From: Allosaccharopolyspora coralli
GTDB lineage: Bacteria > Actinomycetota > Actinomycetes > Mycobacteriales > Pseudonocardiaceae
DNA length: 64,000 nucleotides
Assembly: GCF_009664835.1 (NCBI RefSeq)
Contig: NZ_CP045929.1
Span: forward strand, 2,976,001 to 3,040,000
Reading direction: 5' to 3'
Made by a program: the position numbers and the translations under genes
Notes under the pieces: generated by a model
Database searches by the model: none
Told to the model about the DNA's origin: nothing
Seen by the model: the letters and a program-made list of their open reading frames with translations, nothing else
In this document: positions 40,054-46,518 of the stretch, piece after piece
How the letters are laid out: each line of letters begins with the position of its first letter
Numbering within the stretch: position 1 is the stretch's first letter

Positions 40054-40119
40054 AGTGACCTCCAGGAAGGAAGAGGAACTCCAGCGAGAGGAGAGAACCT
40101 CCAGGGAACGTGGTAAGAG

Positions 40120-40902
40120 CTACAAACCGCGTGGCCGCAACAAGTCCTCGGCGATGCCCGCGACCCAGTCGACGGTCAGTGCGAGCACGGCGACGAGCGC
40201 ACTGCCGGTGACGAGCACGACGGTGCGGTTCGAGTTGATGCCGTTCGAGATGATGTCGCCGAGACCTCCGGCCCCGATGAACGTCGCCAACGCCACCGTG
40301 CCGACCGTGATGACCAACGCCGTGCGGATGCCCGCGAGCATCACCGGCACGGCCAGCGGCAGTTCGATCTGCCACAGCACCGCGGTACGCGTCATCCCCA
40401 TCCCCCGTGCCGACTCGACGACCGATCGGTCCACCTGGTGCAGACCGGCGATCGTGTTGCGCAGCACCGGAAGGATCCCGTAAAGCACGAACGCGATGAC
40501 GGCGATCTGGTTCACTCCGAGACTGACGAACGTCACCGCGAACAACACGATCAGCCCGAGTGACGGAGTGGCCTGCCCCATGTTCGCCACCGCCAGGATC
40601 GGACCGGCGATCCTGCGCGACCATGCACGGGTCAACAGCACACCGAGCGGGACCGCGATCGCGAGCACCAACGCGGCGACCACCCCGGTCAACGCCATGT
40701 GCTTGGCCATGCGGCTGACGATGTAGGTCGAGGTCAGGCTGCGTTGCTCGATGAGATCCAGCGACTGCGTCGAGACCCACAGGTACAACGCGACCAGGAC
40801 GAGTCCGAGCGCCACCGGGGTGACGGCGTAACGCAACACCCCGGTGCGTGCGAACCGCACGAACGGCACGGGTGTGGGTTTGGTGCGTGCGTAGACGGCC
40901 AC
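40120..40902 (-). CDS. Osmoprotectant ABC transporter permease (OpuCD-like)
   Basis: A 260-residue permease with about six membrane helices. The binding-protein-dependent transport signature is around VESARGMGMTRTAVLWQIELPLAVP (reported here only as positions ~160-184), including the EAA-like loop that docks the ATPase. GTG 40902 starts 6 bp after the ATPase stop, with GGAGGTGTGAGG upstream. It pairs with the shorter permease at 42065-42712. Confidence 0.9.
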   Translation of the reverse strand: MAVYARTKPTPVPFVRFARTGVLRYAVTPVALGLVLVALYLWVSTQSLDLIEQRSLTSTYIVSRMAKHMALTGVVAALVLAIAVPLGVLLTRAWSRRIAGPILAVANMGQATPSLGLIVLFAVTFVSLGVNQIAVIAFVLYGILPVLRNTIAGLHQVDRSVVESARGMGMTRTAVLWQIELPLAVPVMLAGIRTALVITVGTVALATFIGAGGLGDIISNGINSNRTVVLVTGSALVAVLALTVDWVAGIAEDLLRPRGL

Positions 40903-40908
40903 GGTGCC

Positions 40909-42072
40909 TCACACCTCCTGCAACGTCTCGACCGGAGCCGACCGTGGTTCGACGTTGATCGCCGAACGGATCGTGTCCAGGTCGAGCACGCCGCGGTACC
41001 TGCCGTCCGCGTCGACGACGGTGGCGGCCGACGAGTTCAGGGACAGCATCTGGTCGAGAGCGTCGAACAACGTGTCGTCCGGCCCCAGCAGCGAGATCAA
41101 CGGCACGATCTCGCCGGGGCCGCCGTCCGGGCAGGCGGAGAGCCAACCGGCCGGCTTGTCGTCGCCGTCGAGCACGAGACGGAACTCGCCGGGTGCCGCA
41201 GCGACCTCTCCGCTGTCCACGTCACCTTCGGACACAGTGGACCATCGGGGGACGTCCACAGCCGACAGTGGGGTCAGCGACAGTCGCTTCACCGACGTGC
41301 CCGACCCGAGGAACTCGCGTACGAACTCGTCGGCGGGCTCGGCGAGAATCCGTTCCGGGGTGTCGTACTGCACGACCTCACCGCCCTGGCGGAACACCGC
41401 GATCCGGTCGCCCATCTTGATCGCCTCGTCGACGTCGTGGGTGACGAACACGATCGTCTTGCGTAGATCGGCCTGGATGCGGAGGAACTCGTTCTGCAGC
41501 GACTCACGGTTGAGCGGGTCGATCGCACCGAACGGCTCGTCCATCAGCATCACGTCGGGATCGGCACCCAGCGCACGCGCCACACCGATGCGTTGCTGTT
41601 GCCCGCCCGAGAGCTGCTTGGGGTACCGGTCGCGATACAACGCCGGATCGAGCCCGACCAGCCGGAGCAACTCGTCGACCCGTTCGGAGATCCGCCGGGA
41701 CTTCCAGCCGAGCATCTTCGGCACGGTGGCGATGTTGTCGGCGACGGTGCGATGCGGGAACAGCCCGGTCTGCTGAATCGTGTAGCCGATCTTGCGACGC
41801 AGCAGGTCGGGGTTCACCTCCGTGACGTCGGTGCCGTCGAGGTGGATCCGGCCGGAGGTCGGCTCGATCAACCGGTTGACCAACTTCATGGTCGTCGTCT
41901 TCCCGCACCCGGACGGGCCGACGAACACCACGATCTCCCCTGCGGGGACGTCGAGGGTGAGCTCACGAACCGCGGGCTCGGACTGGCCGGGATAGGACTT
42001 CGTCAGATTCTCGAGCCGGATCATCGGCTCCGCACGCGACGCGTGATGCTCGCGCGAGTCGTTCTCAGGCAC
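40909..42072 (-). CDS. Osmoprotectant ABC transporter ATP-binding protein with CBS domains (OpuCA-like)
   Basis: A 387-residue ABC ATPase. Walker A GPSGCGKTT (about 52-60), signature LSGGQQQRIGVA, Walker B MLMDEPFGAID and the H-loop FVTHDVDEA are all present. The C-terminal ~110 residues carry a CBS-type pair (segments around LISLLGPDDTLFDALDQML and AATVVDADGRYRGVLDLD), which in OpuA/OpuC relatives senses ionic strength or nucleotides. GTG 42072 has GAGGGGG upstream and overlaps the permease stop by 8 bp; ATG 42024 is an alternative start. Confidence 0.92.
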   Translation of the reverse strand: MPENDSREHHASRAEPMIRLENLTKSYPGQSEPAVRELTLDVPAGEIVVFVGPSGCGKTTTMKLVNRLIEPTSGRIHLDGTDVTEVNPDLLRRKIGYTIQQTGLFPHRTVADNIATVPKMLGWKSRRISERVDELLRLVGLDPALYRDRYPKQLSGGQQQRIGVARALGADPDVMLMDEPFGAIDPLNRESLQNEFLRIQADLRKTIVFVTHDVDEAIKMGDRIAVFRQGGEVVQYDTPERILAEPADEFVREFLGSGTSVKRLSLTPLSAVDVPRWSTVSEGDVDSGEVAAAPGEFRLVLDGDDKPAGWLSACPDGGPGEIVPLISLLGPDDTLFDALDQMLSLNSSAATVVDADGRYRGVLDLDTIRSAINVEPRSAPVETLQEV

Positions 42073-42712
42073 GGATCCCCCTCGACGTGGTGACTCGGTT
42101 CAGGACGGAGAACAAGACGTCGAACAGGACCGCGAGCAGGACGATGCCCGCGATTCCCTCGATCGTCAGATAGATCGCGAACGGCGTGCCTGCTTTCGCC
42201 AGGCCGTCCAGGATGAGGTTGCCCAACCCGGGGCCGTTCACGGCCGCCGCGATCGCCGCGATTCCCAGCAGCAGCTGGGTCGCGACCCGGAGGCCGGTGA
42301 GAATCACCGGCCAGGCCAGCGGCAGCTCCACCGAGGTGAGCAGCCGCAGCCGGTTCATGCCCATCCCCCGCGCGGACTGGAGGACGGCGGGGTCGACCTC
42401 GCGGAGCCCGACGACGGCGTTGCGCACCACGGGCAGCAGCGCATACATCGTCAGCGCCACGACCGACGGCGCGTTGCCCAGGCCGAGCGGGGCGATGAGC
42501 AGGCCGAACAGGGCGTAGGACGGGATGGTGAGCATCAGCCCGCACGCGCTGACCACCGCGATCCTCGGTGTTTCGGTCCGGTAGGTCAGCACCGCGATCG
42601 GCACCCCGATCAGAACGGCCAGACCGAGACCGGTCAGTACCAGCAGCGTGTGGTCGAGCGTGGCCGAGACGACCTCGGGCCAGTTTCCCGCGACGTACTC
42701 GAGGAACGTCAT
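42065..42712 (-). CDS. Osmoprotectant ABC transporter permease (OpuCB-like)
   Basis: A 215-residue permease with five or six helices. The conserved loop LQSARGMGMNRLRLLTSVELP (stated as positions ~118-138) parallels that of its partner at 40120-40902, showing that the two arose by duplication. It is the first transporter gene. It starts 15 bp after the hydrolase-fold gene, so the five genes may share one transcript. Confidence 0.9.
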   Translation of the reverse strand: MTFLEYVAGNWPEVVSATLDHTLLVLTGLGLAVLIGVPIAVLTYRTETPRIAVVSACGLMLTIPSYALFGLLIAPLGLGNAPSVVALTMYALLPVVRNAVVGLREVDPAVLQSARGMGMNRLRLLTSVELPLAWPVILTGLRVATQLLLGIAAIAAAVNGPGLGNLILDGLAKAGTPFAIYLTIEGIAGIVLLAVLFDVLFSVLNRVTTSRGIRA

Positions 42713-42727
42713 CGCACCGGCCCCGGC

Positions 42728-43642
42728 TCAGCCGACGAGCACGCGGTCGAAAGCGTCCGTGAAGAACCCGTCCAGCTGGTCGAGCAGTGCCCGGAACGTG
42801 GGGTGTTCGTCGAACATCCACTCGGTGTGCCCGGCGCCCTCGATGATCTCCAGCCGCTTCGGCTCCTCGGCGTGCTCGTACAGCGAGCGCGCCTCCTCGG
42901 GCTTGTGGAGCTCGTTCTCGCCACCGTGGACGACGAACAACGGGCGCGGTGCGATGCGGTGGGCTACGGACTCGGGGCTGAACCGCAGCAGCATGTCCGC
43001 CGACTCCAGGGTCACGCCGGACCCGAAGCCAGGGGCGCGGTACAGCTCGGCACCCACGTAGCCGTCGGTGCGGTCGTCGAGATCGAGCCGCACGATATCC
43101 CACGGCGAGGTGATCTCGGAACGGCCCCACTCGGAGCGGCGACCTCGGTCAGCGACGATGCGTTCCTGCAGGCTCTGCCAGGATCCGGCGTCGTGCATGT
43201 TGCGAGTGGAGCGCGTGCCGTCGGCGATGCCGTTGACCGCCGCGACCGCGCGCACGCGCTCGTCCTCCGCGGCCTCGGCGACCACGACGCCGCCACCCAT
43301 GCCCCAGCCCAGCAGTCCGATGCGGTTGGCGTCGAGTTCTTCCACTGTGGACACACGGTCGACGGCGGCACGGAGGTCCTGCGCCCACTCCTGCGGAATC
43401 AGCCTGCCGTGTTCACCTTCACTGGCGCCGAAACTGCGGTAGTCGAACGCGAGCACCGCGTACCCACGCTCGGTCAACGTCCTGGCGAAACGCTCGGGGT
43501 GGATCACTTTCAGTCCCTGGTACCCGGACGACGGAATCACCACCGGGTACGGGGCGCCGGCGCCGCCGTCGTCGGGCAGGTGCAGGTCCGCGTCGAGGCG
43601 CAGGCCGCTGCTGAAGAAGGGAAGGGGACGAACAGACACCAT
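42728..43642 (-). CDS. Alpha/beta-hydrolase-fold protein lacking the serine nucleophile
   Basis: A 304-residue alpha/beta-fold protein of the dienelactone hydrolase/FrsA-like type. A lid-less core is visible: VVIPSSGYQG (about 36-45), AFDYRSFGASEGEHG (about 66-80), the nucleophile elbow LLGWGMGGG, VVHGGENELH (acid region) and GAGHTEWMF (histidine). The elbow has glycine (codon GGC) where serine is expected, so hydrolase activity is doubtful. ATG 43642 has CAGGAGATC upstream. It sits directly before the osmoprotectant transporter genes, but no functional link is obvious. It could be a pseudoenzyme or use a different residue. Confidence 0.85.
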   Translation of the reverse strand: MVSVRPLPFFSSGLRLDADLHLPDDGGAGAPYPVVIPSSGYQGLKVIHPERFARTLTERGYAVLAFDYRSFGASEGEHGRLIPQEWAQDLRAAVDRVSTVEELDANRIGLLGWGMGGGVVVAEAAEDERVRAVAAVNGIADGTRSTRNMHDAGSWQSLQERIVADRGRRSEWGRSEITSPWDIVRLDLDDRTDGYVGAELYRAPGFGSGVTLESADMLLRFSPESVAHRIAPRPLFVVHGGENELHKPEEARSLYEHAEEPKRLEIIEGAGHTEWMFDEHPTFRALLDQLDGFFTDAFDRVLVG

Positions 43643-43736
43643 GATCTCCTGGGTCGTGAGAACCGCCCGTTCTCGTCGCATTCGCCGAGAACGGAACGGA
43701 GTCGATGAATTGTGATGAGTGCGAACGGACCAGGAC

Positions 43737-44555
43737 TCACCGAGGCGCGGGCGCCCCGGAAGCGGGTTTCCGCCCGGGCTCGACGGGATCGAGTCCCGCC
43801 ATCGCCCGGCTGACCTGGTGGGCGGCGGCACGCACCATCCGCCCTGTGGCATCGAGCTCCCGCCGGAGCCGGAACTTCGGTGCGGAGACGTTCAATGCCG
43901 CGCAGACGCGACCGCGAAAGTCCCGCACCGGTGCGGCGGCGGCCACGAGCCCCTCCTCGAACTCTTCGTCGACGAGGGCGTATCCGAGCTCACGCGCCTG
44001 ACCGACCCGCGCGAGCAGCTCGTCGACACTGGTGGGAGCACGAGGTCCCGTCCCTGTGAACGGGACCTCGCCGAGCAGATCGCGGATCTCGTCGTCGCCG
44101 TGATCCACCAGCAGGGCACGCCCCGAGGACGTCGACTCCAGCGGCGTGATCCTGCCGACCCATCCCGCGGTCTGCACCGCACGCATCGGGCTCTCGGAGA
44201 GCACCGTGAGGGCGCCGTCCCCGTCGAGGACGGTCAGGTGCGCCCGTTCCTTCGTGGCGGTCACCAGCCGGCGTAGGACCGGCGGTGCTTCGACCAGCAG
44301 CCGCTGCCTGCCGACGTTGACCGCCATCGTGAACAGCCGCCAGCCGAGCCGGTAGCCGAGCGTCTCGGAATCACGCTCGACCAGTCCGGTCGCCTCGAGC
44401 ATCCGCAGTGCCCGGGAGATCTGGGTCTTCTCCCTGCCGACCCTGCGTGCGATCTCGACGACGCCGAGGCTGCCCTGTTCGGCCGCGTCTTCCGATCCGA
44501 GGACCGTCAGGATCGCGACTGCGCGGTGAACACCGGTCGAACCCTCCGTTGCCAT
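43737..44555 (-). CDS. IclR-family transcriptional regulator
   Basis: A 272-residue IclR protein. The N-terminal winged helix (about 10-75) includes LGVVEIARRVGREKTQISRA and LRMLEATGLVERD. The C-terminal effector domain (about 85-250) contains the typical TSSGRALL and ALNVSAP blocks. ATG 44555 is preferred; an extension to 44660 would run into a 22-bp-arm hairpin. It is divergent from the nitrilase-DUF6282-dehydrogenase cluster and probably controls it. A small dyad, GTTGC-N7-GCAAC at 44597-44613, is a candidate site. Confidence 0.9.
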   Translation of the reverse strand: MATEGSTGVHRAVAILTVLGSEDAAEQGSLGVVEIARRVGREKTQISRALRMLEATGLVERDSETLGYRLGWRLFTMAVNVGRQRLLVEAPPVLRRLVTATKERAHLTVLDGDGALTVLSESPMRAVQTAGWVGRITPLESTSSGRALLVDHGDDEIRDLLGEVPFTGTGPRAPTSVDELLARVGQARELGYALVDEEFEEGLVAAAAPVRDFRGRVCAALNVSAPKFRLRRELDATGRMVRAAAHQVSRAMAGLDPVEPGRKPASGAPAPR

Positions 44556-44614
44556 GACGGCAGCGTGGACGGGCCGGGGTGGCGTGCGCAACACCAGTTG
44601 CCGACGGAGCAACG

Positions 44615-44666
44615 GCATGCGTGAGCCTTTGTGGTGGTTATAGGCACCACAAAGGCTCACGCATGC
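44615..44666. repeat. Hairpin family A, copy 3 (perfect 22-bp arms, divergent position)
   Basis: Perfect arms GCATGCGTGAGCCTTTGTGG...(44615-44636) and 44645-44666 around GTTATAGG. It shares sequence and loop with the two terminator-like copies but lies between divergent genes (IclR and nitrilase), 100 bp before the nitrilase start, where a terminator is not expected. A weak promoter TTGCGT (44683-44688) / TAGAAA (44707-44712) follows it. Confidence 0.7.
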
Positions 44667-44766
44667 TTACCTGCAACGGAACTTGCGTTCGCGAGCCGAC
44701 AACCAGTAGAAACCGCGGTTCGGACGCGCCCCGGCCGGGGCGGGAAACGGGAACGAAAGGCAGCTC

Positions 44767-45597
44767 ATGCGGATCGCGCTGGCACAGGTGGACTGCCGCC
44801 TGGGGGACGTCGACGGCAACCTGGCCGAGGCCGAACGCACGGTCAAAGAGGCCGCCGCGTCGAACGCCGACCTCGTCGTCTTCCCCGAACTGTCGCTGCA
44901 CGGCTACGCACTCGGCCAGGTCAGCGAGGACCGGTCGGTGGCCGTCGCCGACGCACGACTCGCCGCCCTGTCCGAACTCGGGCCGGACGTGCTGATCAGC
45001 TTCCTCGAGGACGGCAGGCTACGCCGGTACAACTCGTCGGCCTACTACGCGGACGGGGCGCTGGTGCACACGCATCGCAAGCTCTACCTGCCGAACTACC
45101 TCGACTGGGAGGAGCGCAAGCACGCCAGCCCCGGCTCTGCGATGCGTGCCTACGACACGCGCCACGCCCGGATGGCGACGTTGATCTGCAACGACGCGTG
45201 GCAGCCCGTGCTTCCGTGGCTGGCGGCCCAGGACGGCGCGGAAGTCATGCTCATCCCCACCAACAGCGCGGCGGGGCTGGCACCGGGCGCCGTCGACACC
45301 GCCGCCTACTGGCAGGACCTGCTGCTGTTCATCGCACGCATGCAGCAGTGCTGGGTGGTGTTCGTCAACCGCGTCGGCGAGGAAGCCGGCGCGTCGTTCT
45401 GGGGCGGTTCCCGCGTGCTCGACCCGTGGGGCGAGGTCGTCGCCGAGGCTCCACAGTGGAGTTCCTCGCTCACGGTGGTCGACATCGACGTACGCGCGGC
45501 ACGCAAGCGCCGCCGCGAGATGCCGCTGTTGCAGGAATCCCGGTTCGGGCTCGTCTCTCGGGAGGTCAACCGGCTCCTGGAGGAAGCAGCCGACTGA
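44767..45597 (+). CDS. Nitrilase-superfamily amidase/carbon-nitrogen hydrolase
   Basis: A 276-residue CN hydrolase with the full Glu-Lys-Cys triad: E in VVFPELSLHGY (41), K in HRKLYLPNY (about 104) and C in LICNDAWQP (about 140). A second conserved Glu region is not needed for the call. These enzymes hydrolyse non-peptide C-N bonds, releasing ammonia. GAAAGG precedes the ATG. It is the first gene of a plus-strand unit with the DUF6282 and FAD/Fe-S genes, divergent from IclR. The substrate, perhaps an amide or a ring-opened N-compound, is unknown. Confidence 0.9.
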   Translation: MRIALAQVDCRLGDVDGNLAEAERTVKEAAASNADLVVFPELSLHGYALGQVSEDRSVAVADARLAALSELGPDVLISFLEDGRLRRYNSSAYYADGALVHTHRKLYLPNYLDWEERKHASPGSAMRAYDTRHARMATLICNDAWQPVLPWLAAQDGAEVMLIPTNSAAGLAPGAVDTAAYWQDLLLFIARMQQCWVVFVNRVGEEAGASFWGGSRVLDPWGEVVAEAPQWSSSLTVVDIDVRAARKRRREMPLLQESRFGLVSREVNRLLEEAAD

Positions 45598-45608
45598 CCG
45601 GTCGTGTT

Positions 45609-45640
45609 GCTGCGCCGACAACACGGGTTGTCGGCGCAGC
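45609..45640. terminator. Perfect 14-bp hairpin inside the nitrilase cluster
   Basis: GCTGCGCCGACAAC-ACGG-GTTGTCGGCGCAGC lies 11 bp after the nitrilase stop and before the DUF6282 coding start. It could attenuate transcription or protect the upstream message. It has no T-run. Its presence argues for starting DUF6282 after it. Confidence 0.6.
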
Positions 45641-45654
45641 GCCCGGGGCGCACG

Positions 45655-46491
45655 GTGAGAGGCGTGTTCGACGTCCACGTGCACTCCTCCCCCGACGTCG
45701 TCCCCCGGCGGGGCGACGACCACGACATCGTGCGGTCCTACGCCGAGGCGGGTTTCACCGGATGCGTCCTCAAAGGACACTACGAGTCTACCGTCGGTCG
45801 CGCCGCCGCCGCGAACCGGAACAGCCCGATCACCGTGTACGGCGGGATCGCGCTCAATCAGCACGCCGGCGGCCCCAACCCGGCGGCGGTCGCCGCATGC
45901 CTCGACGCCGGCGGCCGAGTCGTGTGGATGCCGACCGCCGACGCGCACACCCAGCGCACCGCCGGACTTCCCAGCCTGTGCGGGGCACGGCCGGGCCTGG
46001 CAGCGCACTCGTACGCGATCCCGCCCGTCGACCGCTCGACCGCCGAAGCCGCGCAGGAGATCTGCGCGCTCGTGGCCGAGGCCGACGCGGTGCTCGCCAC
46101 CGGCCACCTGAGCGGCCCGGAAGCGGAGTGGTTGCTCACGACCGCGCAACAGCACGGGGTGCGGCGGTTCTTGCTGACACACCCCAGCTACACGGTCCCC
46201 GCGCTCTCCGCCTCCGAGACCGCCGAACTGACCGCACGTGGCGCGCTCGCCGAGATCACCACGTTCCAGCTGCTACACCAACCGGGCTGCACTCCGCAGC
46301 AGCTCGCGGCTTTCGCCGACCGGGTCGGCCTCGACCACGTCGTTCTGTCTTCGGACGCGGGCCAACCGGACTCGCCGCAGCCGCCGGAGGCGCTGCAGTT
46401 GCTCGTCGACGCACTCGCCGGGGAAGGGCTCGACCGGGACGCACTGATGCGCTGCGCGAGCGACATTCCGGCCGCGCTCGTCACGCCCTGA
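45655..46491 (+). CDS. DUF6282-family amidohydrolase-like protein
   Basis: A 278-residue protein (295 if GTG 45604 is used). The N-terminal FDVHVHSSPD (about 5-14) is the HxH metal site of amidohydrolase/PHP-like TIM barrels. Further candidate ligands are LKGHYES (about 40), TGHLSGPE, LTHPSYTVP and the aspartate of LSSDAGQPD. This pattern fits a metal-dependent hydrolase or decarboxylase. GTG 45655 is chosen because a perfect hairpin (45609-45640) occupies the sequence before it. It follows the nitrilase and precedes the FAD/Fe-S dehydrogenase by 27 bp. The reaction is unknown; ring or amide hydrolysis in the same pathway is plausible. Confidence 0.8.
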   Translation: MRGVFDVHVHSSPDVVPRRGDDHDIVRSYAEAGFTGCVLKGHYESTVGRAAAANRNSPITVYGGIALNQHAGGPNPAAVAACLDAGGRVVWMPTADAHTQRTAGLPSLCGARPGLAAHSYAIPPVDRSTAEAAQEICALVAEADAVLATGHLSGPEAEWLLTTAQQHGVRRFLLTHPSYTVPALSASETAELTARGALAEITTFQLLHQPGCTPQQLAAFADRVGLDHVVLSSDAGQPDSPQPPEALQLLVDALAGEGLDRDALMRCASDIPAALVTP

Positions 46492-46518
46492 CCCTCCCCT
46501 GCCTCAGGAAGGCCCACG

